A stretch of DNA of 64,000 nt from Proteles cristata cristata (GCA_017311185.1 JAESUZ010000139.1:496001-560000); one strand, 5' to 3'. Shown: positions 33,006 to 44,389, counted from the first letter of the stretch. Notes: generated by a model from the sequence alone, not told the origin. Translations and numbers: made by a program.

Positions 33006-34710
33006 TTTGTCAAAGTCCCTGTGCTTTTGTGACTTTAATTTCTGTTCCCTTCCTGGTTGTGGGCTCTAAGTACTTCAGTCCTGGTGCTTTTGGTTTGTTT
33101 GTTTGTTTCTTTGGTCTGGTCTCTTGAATTCCTTAGACTCTGGCTATCATGGGGATATATTTATATCCCCAATGTCTTCTAAGCCCTAAGTCCAGCTGAC
33201 CCCCAACAAAACCACTGAGGCAAACACGTGTAAAATCTCAATGATTTGCTAAGAATATATTAGTTACTCACATATCCCTTGTATATCTTCCTTTCTCCTT
33301 CTTTCTGACACTTTGAAAATTTGTTGACAGGGTCAAAGAAAGGTAAAAAATTTTTAAGTGCTCAGAGATGACTCAATATATTGTTTCAGCATCTTTTAAT
33401 ATCTCATTTACAAAAAATATATATCCATTTTCTCCCTGAGACATGAGAGCATGAGCAGCTCTAAGAAATGAAAACGAAGGAAGGAGACCATGGGAGAAGG
33501 GATCTGATGCACTGCTTTCTTGTTTTCTAAGACTTTGCCATTTCTAGGCACTTGAACTTGTGTTCTGTTTTCACCACATTGAAATCTAGATGTCTCTGGT
33601 TACTCCTCTATTCACACACCTGTCACTGTATGTACATTGGAAGAGGGGGCGGTAGAGTCTAGCCCTTTCCAAAATTCAGGAAGAACAGAATCTGGCTACC
33701 TTAAGAAAAATATTTCTTAGGAAAATAAAATTGTGATCAGAAAATGGTATTTTGTAAATTAATATAACTATATATTTTCTAAAACCATGTGGTACTTTTT
33801 TGTTTCAGCTAACATCTGAAAACACATAGCTGGGTTGGCATGGATGGCCTATGGGATCCTTGGTCTTGTGGGATTTGTTTGGGCCAGCCGATAAAAATAA
33901 TCCAACTGATGGTGGATCCAGACAGGTACAGCTTCCAGACCAGGTGAGCCCCTCCTGGGTCTCCGCCTCTCTTCACCATCTCAGGAATAAGCTCCTCTTG
34001 GATCTTGAGCGGGTGCCTCATCTTCTCGTTGGGGAAGACCCCTCCCAGTTCGAGCTGTAACTACAAAGATTCCAACCCAATGGCACTGGAGTTGCAAATA
34101 CTCCCTCACGGGCACCACCATTTCCCATCTGTAGCTCTCCACACTGCTGTCTGATGTGCGTCTCCCTGCCCTTTGCCATCAGACTGAAGATTCCCCAGCT
34201 GACCATCCAAGCTGCCCTTGTTGAGTGTCACCAGTTGTCCCAAGCTTGCCTCTTCTACTTTGTCTCTCCTTCCCACTTTTTCCTTTGTCTTTATCCCAAC
34301 AAATGGCTACGAGACTTCAGTGGCCAGTGCTGTCTTCCCCTGAGAAACTTTATTCAATATAGCAGGTCCCTCAGAACCTAGGAATTACCAATTCTTTTTC
34401 AAAGACGCTTTTTGATTCTTTAAATAAGTTTCTGTTTTATTGCCTTAGGATTTCCTTGAGTTTTTTACTTCTTTGTAGGGCTAATATACCTAGCTTTCAT
34501 GGGCTTAAAGTCTAATCAGCCTTCCCTGGGAACCAGGCTCTCTCTGATGCCTCACCCAGAGGTAGTCTTGCAGTATCTCCCACCAAAGAAGGAGGCTTAC
34601 CAGGAAAATTCATGGCTGCTCTACAGGTGGCTTTTCCAGTCACTTTCTGACTATGGTCACTTGGGATTTCAATAGAACTCCATGGTTCTTCCCTGAAGAT
34701 TAATACTTAA
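33006..34710. other. Unannotated sequence
   Basis: About 1.7 kb without recognised repeats, except a (GTTT)n-like run near 33092-33110. Frames at 33809-34021 (minus) and 33851-34060 (plus) overlap on opposite strands and match nothing I know. A 20-bp perfect inverted repeat lies at 33151-33170. Confidence 0.4.
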
Positions 34711-34990
34711 TTCATGAATTATTTATTCAGCAGCCACACAGCTTGGTATCGCAGAGAACTGCGAAAACAAACGATACTTTTATCTTCCCTAATGTGGCTT
34801 ATAGTCTAATGAGGAAGTGAGATGTATACATAAATAACTACATTATGCAACAGAGGAGTAAATACTATATATTAGATACAATTTGCTGAGAGGTCCCAGG
34901 AGAGAGAGAGAGAAAGAGTACTTATCCACTTTTGGGAATTAGAGAAGTCTTACCATTTGAGCCAGTGCTTAAAGAATGATATAATTTCCA
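34711..34990 (-). mobile_element. L2 LINE 3' end, antisense
   Basis: TTCATGAATTATTTATTCAG, ATGTGGCTTATAGTCTAATG and GAGGAAGTGAGATGTATACA, then TAAATAACTA; antisense L2 order. Confidence 0.6.
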
Positions 34991-35285
34991 GAAAATGCCA
35001 TCAGGACAAAAACACCCTGGAAAAATAAAATGCCAAGTCAAGACATGAGCATCTGAAGGCAGCAGTGATTTTTCCCATTAAGCTGGAACACGGCTGTGGT
35101 GGAGAAGTTGGGAAAGGAGATTGAAAACAAAGCTCATGATTTCTTAAAAGCCAGAAATTTACATTTCATACCTGTGGAAAATGGTAAACTGCTGATCGCT
35201 TCTGATTAAGGAATAATCTGGCCTGTGATTTTAGATTATCGTGCCAAGAGTTTACAAAGAAAATTGGAGGAGGAAGAGACTGGGT

Positions 35286-35640
35286 ACATTAGTCAGCTTA
35301 AGCTAAATAACAAAACAAACCAAAGTCACATCTCGATGGCTTAAACAAATGTAGTTTGTTTCTCGTCTCTATACACATCCATATCACATCGGTGAAGACA
35401 CTGCTGCACCACATTCTCATCAGGGACCCCACTGGCAAAAGGCTCCGTTCTCTGGAATGATAGAATTCTCCACAATAGGAGGGAGAGCAGGAGATACTGT
35501 TTACATCTGCTCATACCTCTGTTCCTATTTCACTAGCCAGGGAAAGTTCTGTGTTCACACCTTGTTTCAAGGACGCATTGAGTGCAAGGGACATGATATT
35601 AGGGAATAGTAGTAAAGTCTACCACCCTTGGAATGGGGAC
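35286..35640 (-). mobile_element. Degraded LTR-like dispersed repeat
   Basis: ATTAGTCAGCTTAAGCTAAA, CTCGATGGCTTAAACAAATG, TTCTCATCAGGGACCCCACT and GACGCATTGAGTGCAAGGGA recall an old interspersed LTR-like repeat with a cttaaacaa..ttatttctc motif. Orientation and family are tentative. Confidence 0.4.
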
Positions 35641-37666
35641 ATACATCAGGAGACTGTCACTGCTGTCCAGAATGGAAGTGAAGAGTACCTAGAATGGTGC
35701 CAGAGGAAATGAAAAGGAAGGAAAGAACTTCAAAATGAATAGGGACAGCAAGTAGGATTTGGATATGTATAGCCAAAGAGGAAGGGTCCCAAAAGCTGGT
35801 CTTAAGTTTTTTAATGTTTTGGTTGCAAAGTTCTGGACAAAGAACTGGAATGTGTGAGAACTGCCCTAGGATCCACTATATTTCTCAATAACACCAAGGA
35901 AGTAGAGAGCCTCCCCATTGGAACCGTATCTATTTTATGTATTCACCATAGGCCAATGGATCTTTCAACAATTACACTTGGAGGCTAAACAATATAATTT
36001 GGGGGTGCTGTGGGTCATAATTAGGAATATGTTTACCGGCGGAAAAAAGGATACCTTTCCCAGAAATAATCGTATATCTTCAGCTCTTGATTATCTTTAA
36101 TAGAGAGATGCGATAGCTACTATACGGACTTAATATTCTTAAATGTATATTTGAAGTAATAAATAGTGTTTGATACTTTGGGGCCTGGATAACCACGCTT
36201 TCTACCCATAATAAAGGTCACTGTTTTCTTTACGTTTTTTTATTTTACCTTTATTTTTACTGTTGCCAACTCAAGAAATGCTGAAAATTTCATTGATATC
36301 TTTATTTTGGCTTTACATTTCATGTCAGAGATTATGCTATTCCTACAACTAATTCTTGGCATCAGTCTGGGATAAATGACTCATATGTTTTGATGTGTTG
36401 GGGTTTTTTTAATACCTTTCCTATACTGAATGTGAAATATGAGTGGTGCTCAGGGCTCTCTGGCTTAGACTCTGGTAAACAACAACAATAAAAAGATGTC
36501 AAAGCCTCTTTTGTTAATAAGCCATCCAGGCAATATTTTCCACAATCACCCCTATCTAACTCTCAGTGAGCAGTCAAGGGAATCATCCTCTTCCTTTTGT
36601 TTCTCTGGGATTTCTGGACTAAATCTGAATTTCTAAGCTACACGGTAGCAGTGAAGTCAGTGATGCTGTTTGCTGAGAAAACATCACTGAATACATTACG
36701 AATTGCCTTCTGTGGAACATTCTTTGACTCCTATGATTTCAGTCATGACCCTTAATTCCCGGTCGGTCCCGTCTAGGGGTGACACCAGGAAGAGGAACCA
36801 AAGAGACAAACTGTGTTCCCAGGAAAATGGGAGCCACCGCTCTTGCCGCCCATCTTTCCAGACTTAGCAAGCAGGACATTTGCCTCATTGTGTAGGTAAA
36901 TGGCCTATATCTTCCTCCCCCAGCTTATGCCATGAGGGAGTCTCCCTTAAACGCCCCTATTCCAACTGGAAGTGCTTGTGGGAGGTTGCTCAGTTGCACA
37001 ATCGGGTTGTGTGTGGGCTGTGGGCCGTGGGCCGTGGCCATTCCTAGGACTTCACCTGCACACAACTGCCAGTAAAAATCAAAGACAAAGCCTACCTTTA
37101 ATTGTCCTTTCCCAGGGACTGCTTTTTCCCTAGAGACAGACTTTGCTGAGGCGTTTTTGAGCTGAGTCCAGCAGACCCAGAAAATATGGCGAATGAGAAA
37201 GCTAGATTTCCTGGCAGGAAAAAGGAAACCAGCTTTCTTGCTCAATGAGGAGCCTATCACAAATGAAGTCCAAGTGCATCGTGCCACAGCTGAAAAAATG
37301 CTAAGCAAATTGGAACCCATGGTTAACTTTCCAGACCATCGATAGAGATAGAGGTATGTCACAGTGCTCTCAGCCTTTGTCATCAAGGCACAGAGATCCT
37401 TCAGCTCAGACTATAAGGTGGGCAGGAACTCAAGGAAGCAGGAGGTCAGGAACAAGGACCCATTAAAGAAGAGAGAGGCATGTCATCAGTTTATAAATGC
37501 ACCTGCTATCACCAAGGCAAAAGAGGTAGAACTGTCCCTGTTACCCCCCATTACCTGTCTCATCTGCCATTTTGTCACTTCAGAGCTCTTTTCTAGCCTG
37601 TCCTTAATGTTCATTGGTACCTAATTGTTATCAATATAGAAATCTGGGGCTCAGGGATGAGCATTC
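35641..37666. other. Unannotated repeat-poor sequence
   Basis: Two kb with no recognised transposon. Positions 36470-36600 hold SOX-like text (AACAACAATAA and TTTTGTTAAT). A 153-codon minus frame at 36925-37386 has no known homology. Confidence 0.4.
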
Positions 37667-37728
37667 AGGATGATGTGTTCCTCGCTTCTCAGCCTTTGGG
37701 CTAAGATCAAGTGCAGAATGATGTATCC
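37667..37728 (+). pseudogene. U2 snRNA 5'-end pseudogene fragment, 3'-truncated
   Basis: Positions 37682-37716 match the first about 35 nt of U2 snRNA (nucleotides 2-36 by alignment from memory) at 32 of 35 positions, including TCGCTTCTC and GGCTAAGATCAAGTG. This part of U2 forms stem I. The rest of U2 (branch-point pairing, Sm site and 3' loops) is absent, as are snRNA promoter elements, so it cannot be functional. Imperfect direct repeats flank it: 37667-37680 against 37715-37728, 11 of 14 identical. There is no A tail. Full 5' end, 3' truncation and flanking repeats are the known hallmarks of class III snRNA pseudogenes made by self-primed reverse transcription. A chance match is possible but unlikely at this length. 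Confidence 0.75.
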
Positions 37729-38920
37729 AGGGTCCTGCACCACTCTGGGAGGAGTCGTAGCTGCAGACCTACCAGCCTACCAATTGGTGACATGGAAGAA
37801 ATGAGCCAAACACAACACAGCATGACTCACCAGTTGCAAGTCATGTCACCTCTTTGTGGCAATATTTGCCTGTAAGTACAGTCACTCTTAGTTGCTGTGT
37901 CTCTGTTGAATTATTTTGGCTCCATTGTGGCCCTGGATCAATATTTGGACATTGGTTTGGCAAATCTGAGAAATAGGCTAATCCTATTCATTTAGGTTGA
38001 GGTCGTACGTGTACGAGCTGTAGAAGCCTGTAGCAGTCCCCAGAAGGTGCCTTTCTTAAAATATCTCCTTCACATCTTAACCCCATTAGGGATACATCTT
38101 CCCTTTAAAGTTCAAAATTATTGAGATCCAAAGTTATCAATTACTTGCAACTCCTTCTGAATAACTTCAATGCAGTTATTTCTCTACTAGGTAGGAGACT
38201 AGTATCTATCATGTTGCTAGGTTTTGCCTGGTAGGACAGGCCTGGGAGCATTGCTCTAACTGGGGTTTGTGGATATTCACAGAGCAATAAGACAGCACTG
38301 GTATCGGGACTGAACAGGGGAGGGCGGAGAATAAGAGAATTATCAAAGACGACCTTGCCTACTTTTCAGTTTCATGTAAGTTCTGATATTTATACTGGAT
38401 CATAAGCTCCTTTTTTGGTTTGCCTGTTTGTTTTATAGCCCCTACTGGTATTGTTTGGTCTTCTGAGAAGACGTGGCTGCTGCCTCCTGAAAATGCCACC
38501 ACAGGATATGAATTACAGGAATTTTTCCTGCAAGCTTCCTATAGGGCACTTTGTCATATGAGATCCCATGCCTTGGTGGCTATAGCATATCTTAGCAAAA
38601 CATCATAACTTTGCAATTAATTATGATCAGAAGACTGTAAATTTGGCTGAAGTCTCTCAGTTATTCCAAGTCTTGGTCTAGAATGTTTTATATGCTGCCA
38701 TCAAATGACTATCAAAAGACTCCCCCAGTGTTGGCCTCATGAAATGCCAGGCATCCTGAGTCATTTGTACTATACTGTTGGAATTCATGGTGTCTCATTA
38801 ACCTCGTGCAAAGAAAATATGTCTGAGGTTCTTGTTTGTTGGGATAGACTTCCCTTGTCTCATGCCTGGGCTTTTTGTCACCAAAGTGTCAAGTCAGGTG
38901 GCATTGAGGTGGACGTTCCC
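37729..38920. other. Unannotated repeat-poor sequence
   Basis: No transposon recognised. Around 38590-38660 AT-rich text with ATTAATTATGATCAGAAG looks CNE-like. Short frames only. Confidence 0.4.
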
Positions 38921-39066
38921 ATGTTTTCCCACTTTTTAGATGAGGAAATGGATGGACAAGGAAGTCAAATGATTTACATAAGTTCATGTAGGTAGAACAT
39001 AGCCAAGCCAGAATTTTAACTTGGACAGATTAACTCCTGAAACCATTCTCTTAACTACTGTGCAGC
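38921..39066 (-). mobile_element. MIR relic, antisense
   Basis: CCACTTTTTAGATGAGGAAA, CAAATGATTTACATAAGTTC and AGCCAGAATTTTAACTTGG, ending CTTAACTACTGTGCAGCC. Confidence 0.8.
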
Positions 39067-39399
39067 CCCTATCTCCTAGAATGCCGGATTTGACCTTGCT
39101 GGTGTGGCAGTCCATTGTCCCAGGTAATCTAAAGATCTAAAATGTCTGCACTGGTGCTCTCTGAAAACTTGGTTGGAATTATTCTCTATTTACTTTTTCT
39201 CAGCCATAGGCCAAAATGTTTTCAATTTTTATAGATTCCTGATGTATTAAGATTATTTTATCTGGTTTCTTAAAAATGAAATTTTCTACTCACCAGCAGA
39301 GACAGAGATGCACTTTCTCTCCTCAACGTTTATGCAAACAAGGCACCAGCAGTGTATTTTTTAAGAGAAAATCTTGGGAGATATCACAAAATCAGTTTA
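39067..39399. other. Unannotated sequence
   Basis: No recognised element. Confidence 0.35.
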
Positions 39400-39790
39400 G
39401 AGCTCTATTCCTACAGCAATGACACCTGTCTCCATCCATGTTAATGACATTCCAGAGCTGATAAAAAACTGGATTATAACTGTGAAATCGTTTTTGAAAA
39501 GCTAAAGGGGACCTACCTGTAAATGATGGTCTTGTTATTTATACTGCTGCTATTACAAAAGACATTTTGTATTTGGTAGAGTTTTACATAAGTAATTTCA
39601 AAATGATCGCTTTTGTTTCAAAACTGGCAACCCATGTTGTCTATGGTAACTCTGTTGACCAGAGTACTGAATTAGCATAATACAGTTAACTGGTAATACT
39701 GAATAATGTTTTTAAATAACCTGCCAATTTCTTTCATAACTGATAACCGCCCTGATCAGTGGTATTCAGAATGCAATTTTATAAAATTAA
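39400..39790. promoter_or_regulatory. Candidate conserved non-coding element
   Basis: Repeat-free AT-rich block. It includes an imperfect RFX X-box (GTTGTC, three bases, GGTAAC at 39636-39650) and homeobox-type cores. Conservation is inferred from texture only; nothing here shows it directly. Confidence 0.3.
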
Positions 39791-39940
39791 TGTAACTTTC
39801 TAGTTGCTATCAAATCCATGTGTATTTCTAGGAATACCTATACATACAAATATGCATATAACACTCGTGTCACTTGATTTTCTGAACAGGGTCAAGGCCT
39901 CCAGTACTGGCCCCAGAGTGTGCGTGAAAGTGAAGTTGAA

Positions 39941-40001
39941 AGCCAAGCTTTGGGGTCAGGCAGGTGATTCTGTTCTGGCTCCTCCACTCACTATTGGACT
40001 T
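39941..40001 (+). mobile_element. MIR relic, sense, left part
   Basis: AGCCAAGCTTTGGGGTCAGG, TCTGGCTCCTCCACTCACTA and TTGGACTTTGGC. Interrupted by the SINE at 40013-40215 and resumed at 40231. Confidence 0.75.
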
Positions 40002-40012
40002 TGGCATATTTT

Positions 40013-40215
40013 TTAAGTTTATTTATTTATTTTGAGAGAGAGAGAGACAGAGAGATGGTGTGAGCTGGGGAGGGGAAGAAAGAGAGGGAGAATGAGAATC
40101 CCAAGCAGGATCCCCAGTGTTGCAGCTTAGGGCTCGAACTCCCAAACCATGAGATCATGACCTGAGCCAAAATCAAGAGCTGGACACCTACCTGACTGAG
40201 CCACCCCGGCGCCCC
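40013..40215 (-). mobile_element. CAN-SINE, antisense, inserted in a MIR
   Basis: AAGTTTATTTATTTATTTTG head, GAGAATCCCAAGCAGGATCC, GATCATGACCTGAGCC and ACTGAGCCACCCCGGCGCCC end. Flanks TGGCATATTTT (40002-40012) and TGGCCATATTTT (40220-40231) are the target-site duplication with one indel. Confidence 0.95.
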
Positions 40216-40230
40216 AACATGGCCATATTT

Positions 40231-40382
40231 TGAACCACTCTGGGGCCCAGTTCCTTCATCTGCAGTGGAGTGCCCATCCCATTAGGTTTTTATAGAGGCA
40301 AATGAGACAAAACTTGAAGCACTTAACCCAATGCCTGGCACATATGTAAATACCCCAGTGTGAGATATTATTATTTTAGGAA
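40231..40382 (+). mobile_element. MIR relic, sense, right part
   Basis: CCCAGTTCCTTCATCTGCAG, TATAGAGGCAAATGAGACAA and CAATGCCTGGCACATATGTA continue the MIR broken by the SINE. Confidence 0.8.
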
Positions 40383-40530
40383 TATCGAGAAGGAATATTT
40401 TCCTTTTGGCCACACACTTGTATTTGATTGCTTGGCTAGCATATTCCATTCGGTACACTAGAGAATGTAAATTATATTGAAATGGTACGTCCTCAAGTTT
40501 GCTCTACAGCCTCGCAAGCAAAATTCCCCC

Positions 40531-40787
40531 ATCTTTTTATTTTGAAAAATTCTAAGCCTACAAGGTAATTGAAAGTCTGCCAATGGAGATCCAACTCTAT
40601 TTCACTCCAATCCACCAGTTGTTAACACTTTACTATGTGTGCTTGCTTTCTCCAAATCCCCGTCCTCTCTCTCTGTCCCCCACCAAACTATTTGAAAGTC
40701 AACTGTAGGTATCATGATTGAAATTTGCTCTCAAATATTTTAATAAGTACCTCCTAAAAACAGCCATGATAATTCTCAAGAAAGTTG
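40531..40787 (-). mobile_element. Ancient L1 (L1M-type) 3' region, part 1
   Basis: TTATTTTGAAAAATTCTAAG, CCTACAAGGTAATTGAAAGT, CCACCAGTTGTTAACACTTT and TATTTGAAAGTCAACTGTAG match a widespread old L1 3' UTR, read antisense. Orientation is less certain than identity. Confidence 0.7.
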
Positions 40788-40888
40788 AGGGGCACAAGGC
40801 TGGCTCAGCCAGTGGAGCATGTGACTTTTGATGTCAGAGTGGTGAGTTCAAGCCCCATATTGGGTGTGGAGCCTATTTAAAAAAAAAC
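40788..40888 (+). mobile_element. Old-form CAN-SINE, short, sense
   Basis: GGCTGGCTCAGCCAGTGGAG head, GAGTTCAAGCCCCATATTGG, GTGTGGAGCCTATTTAAAAA. The GGGTGTGGAGCC body is the older carnivore form. It splits the L1M relic, and AAGTT on both sides is probably its duplication. Confidence 0.85.
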
Positions 40889-41830
40889 AAGTTAATATTG
40901 ATATAAGAATATCTTCTAGTCTATAGTTCATATTCTATTCTTCTATTCTCCCATGTTTTTTATAGCTTTTTTCTTTCCTTTGGTCCAGAATCTAATCAAA
41001 GTTCAAACATTGTATTTACTTGATATATCTCTATAACCTCTTTTAGTTAAGAGCAGTCCCCCGCCTTTAAAGAAAAACTTTTGTCACGTGGCATTTTAGA
41101 GAATTCAAGTCAATTATTTTACACAGCATCCCAAAACTTAGATTTATATGATTATTTTCTCATGATTAGATTACATATTTTTGCCAAAAATACTACAAAG
41201 GCTATGTTGTGACCTCTTAGTACATCAAATCAGGAGACAGGGAACATCAGCTTGTCCCATTATTGGAGACACTGCATAGGTTCCGTTGGTTGAGGAGGTG
41301 CCTTCTGTATTTCCCAGTTGTAAGATGTCACGTGTTTTCATTTATAATTAATATACAGTCTGTAGAGCAATACTTTGAGACTCTGTGAATATCCTATTCC
41401 ACTAACATTTATCCAGTGGTTTCATTATCCACTGATGATACCTGCGCAACTTACTTAGGTGATTTTAATTTGGTTGTGTTATAATTCTATTATTCTTTCT
41501 ATATCTATTAATTGGCATTCTTTTATTAGAAGAGACTACCTCCTTTTTTTGTAGCAATATTTTGGACTCAAGGATTCTTTGCTTTATTAGGTATATTATT
41601 ATAAACTGTCACTATTATTATTCTTTCTGATGCTCCCATTTTACCAGACTTTGGCCATTATGACCCCCTTTAAGTTGCCTCCTCTGTACTTTTAACACAA
41701 TGCCATCAGTTTTTGAGAATTTCTTGCTTTCTGGTACAAGATGTTCCAGAACTTGAACTTCCCATGCCCCAGGACTGCAGTCAACTGATCATTACTCCAT
41801 ACTGCCCTGGTTCCTTTTAATGATGAGTGT
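40889..41830 (-). mobile_element. Ancient L1 (L1M-type) 3' region, part 2
   Basis: AATATTGATATAAGAATATC, TCTAATCAAAGTTCAAACAT, TTTCTCATGATTAGATTACA, TACATCAAATCAGGAGACAG, CTTGTCCCATTATTGGAGAC and ACTTTGAGACTCTGTGAATA continue collinearly after the SINE. Confidence 0.72.
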
Positions 41831-42110
41831 TTAGTTTTACATGTATTCAAGACTAATGAGTACAAATGTATACACATGTATATACCACTAGTTAACCTAA
41901 TGCCACTTTTAATCTAGTGAAAAGAAGGCATTTTTGAAGCGGCCACATTTTGGTGAATTGGTCTTCACACTGGAGATCCTTCTGGTGTTTGCTTGGATGG
42001 CATTTTTTGCTTAGTAGAGTATATCTGAAGAGATGTGAAACACACAATGGGGGTCTTTTTGGTGAGTTTCGCCTCAATGCTAATCAAACCCATAAACTGA
42101 GCCACAGATA

Positions 42111-42112
<2 letters not shown>

Positions 42113-42175
<63 letters not shown>
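42113..42175. repeat. Compound (AT)n-(AC)n-(AT)n microsatellite
   Basis: About 32 bp of AT, about 24 bp of AC, then a short AT run. Likely unstable in length. Confidence 0.96.
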
Positions 42176-44184
42176 CACTGTGTGTATGTGTGTCTATATG
42201 TATATAATACATACATTCTTAAATCACGTATTTTATCCATTGAATTCATTGAGAGTTCCAGGAACTCTCAGGGTTTTTTTCAAAATTCCAATGAATATTC
42301 AAGTCTTAGGGCCAAGAGGAGGAGAAGTAAAACTAGGGGGTCTTTCTGTCTTGGCACATCCAGGCTGTAGCCGAGAGCTACTTTCAGAGTTCAAGTACAT
42401 TCATCTCCTCTGCTCTCAACCTTGCCAGCTCAGCTAAATGTCTTGCATTCAGTCACCTCCCAGATATTTGCTTTGGGCATCTTCTTTTGGGTTCTTAATG
42501 CTCACTTGATTTCCCTGCAGTAGGCAACTGGCATCCAGCCCATGCTTAATCTTAGAGGACAGTTGGGGGTAAATGTTCTCCTACTTGGTCCGGTCGTGAA
42601 GCTTTTTCACCCTTCTCTCCTTGAAGCTGGCAGTGCACCTCCTCCACTGTATGCCTCTCATAGGCCCCTCATCACTGTCTGCCAATATATTCTCAGCTAA
42701 CATTCTTCTCTGCATGTATAACTAGAAAGTTTTTTTATCTTTGGGGGTTATGTGGTTAAGGTTATTGAGTAAGTTGAGATTGAAATCATGAGCTCTTGAG
42801 TCTCTAGTATGTGTTTAAGCTGATTATAAAATTTATATGCAGCAGTGAACTCCAGCAGCCGGAATCACCTTGGTCATTTCCAAACCATTATACCCGCTAT
42901 TTCTATCATCTATTCTTTGAACTTGTGTGGCCTTTTGTTTATAGTGATGCTAGATTACATTAACTTTAAAAGTAAGTCTCTTTCTACCTCATCCATCTAT
43001 AGTCCACCCAATTCTTGTTTTTATTTAGAATTTCACCAGATGAATTCGTAGAGACTCAAAATAGCTACCGCCCAGGCTCCAGCAATCCCACTGAACACTT
43101 GTAAGTCTGTCTCAAGATTGAAGGCTGCCCGTGTACCTTGTATTACGCCTCTTCTTAGAAATCAGGGAAAGAGTCACTGTGTTTCTGTGAGTTTTTTTCT
43201 GCTTTCATCTGTCAGTGGGCACCTTGCCCTCACTCTTCACCTTCCTCATTGCACCAATCACTGAGGCCTCTTGGGATTCTTCATCTCAGAAAAAAAAGCC
43301 AAGATACTTTAGGAAGCCCCCAAGCACCTCACCTGCCCCAGCTGCCTCCTGAGGCTTGGCAATTAAACTGCTCGGGTGGTGGTAATAGAAATGACATTGT
43401 TGTGATCTTTGAATTACAGGCTGTGGACTCTTTCGCCGTGAATCCGGATGTGCTCCTGGGAACACAGCGTGCCTTTGTAAGGTACCAGTGTCACAATGTG
43501 CGGGTCCTGTGGCACGTATACTATTCCCCCAAAGCAAAGTCTCCACTAGATTTGGCATGAATTATAAGGGAGTTCCGCCGTGGATGGCCTGCCCACGCTG
43601 CCAAGAAAGGCATGCGCACACATTATTAACATAAAGTCTTCATAAAAGGAGCTGTGTCTGGATCTGGCTATTACAAAGAACAACCCAGAAAACAGGTACA
43701 GAGGGGCTGTTGGGATAGCAGCACGCTAATGGGAATCAGCGTGATGCATGAGAAACAGCAGAGTTGGTGAATGAGAGCGGGCCACTTCTAGGCTTGTACG
43801 GGTACACAATTCAAAATGTACAGCTTCGAGAAGAGAACACGTCCGGAAGGAGAGGCCCACATTCGGGATTGCTTGGAGATTGTTCTCACGGTCAGTGGTG
43901 GGTGGATTGGGAGAATGGCCCCTGGTTGTAGGCATGACGCCCAACACGGGGAAGGAAGAAATGATAGCCAACAGAGTGCCTCGAACTAAGGTAAAAGAAA
44001 TGTGTTGTGGCCTAATGAGCGATCAGCTTTGCTCAGGGAGGTTGTAAAGCCGGCTTGGAGGGTGAGGCGGGAACAGTGCTGTGCTAAACTATTTCACATC
44101 CTCTACCACCTGTATAGTGCGTGGGATGCTTGGTTTGCTGAGAAAAAGAGCTCATGCTTGTCTTCATATAGAAAAAGCCATTAG
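42176..44184. other. Unannotated repeat-poor sequence
   Basis: Two kb without a recognised transposon. Holds a 21-bp palindrome at 42250-42270 and an exon-like segment at 43420-43481. A 103-codon plus frame (43249-43560) and an overlapping minus frame have no known homology. Confidence 0.4.
42250..42270. promoter_or_regulatory. Perfect palindrome centred on a STAT-type site
   Basis: Arms TGAGAGTTCC (42250-42259) and GGAACTCTCA (42261-42270) are exact inverse complements around one A. The centre TTCCAGGAA (42256-42264) is the TTCN3GAA consensus for STAT dimers. Function is inferred from motif only. Confidence 0.4.
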
Positions 44185-44360
44185 AGGCGCGCCTGGGTGG
44201 CTCAGTCAAGCATTGACTCATGATTTCAGCTCAGGTCATGACTCTAGGGCTGTGGGCTCAAGCCCCATGTGGGCTCTGTGCTGAGTGTGGAGCCTGCTTA
44301 AGATTCTCTCTTTTTGCCCCTCTCCCCTGCTTGCACTCTCTCTCTGTCAAAAAAAAAAAG
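44185..44360 (+). mobile_element. Older CAN-SINE subfamily, sense
   Basis: GCGCCTGGGTGGCTCAGTCA head, TGATTTCAGCTCAGGTCATG, GAGTGTGGAGCCTGCTTAAG and ATTCTCTCTTTTTGCCCC. The GTGTGGAGCCTGCTTAAG body belongs to an older form shared across carnivores rather than the felid TCAGAGCCTGGAG form. Confidence 0.92.
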
Positions 44361-44389
44361 TAATCCATAGAATTGCTTTCTAATGAAAG

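Noticed and set aside
33809..34060. Opposed 70-codon frames suggesting a processed gene copy
   Set aside because: I could not match the translation to any protein, and no A tail or target duplication was found.
36925..37386. 153-codon minus-strand open frame
   Set aside because: No recognisable domain, no ATG context or neighbouring exon; composition resembles translated non-coding DNA.
43441..43455. TCCGGATGTGCT resembling part of U1 snRNA
   Set aside because: Only 12 nt match and the flanks do not extend it.
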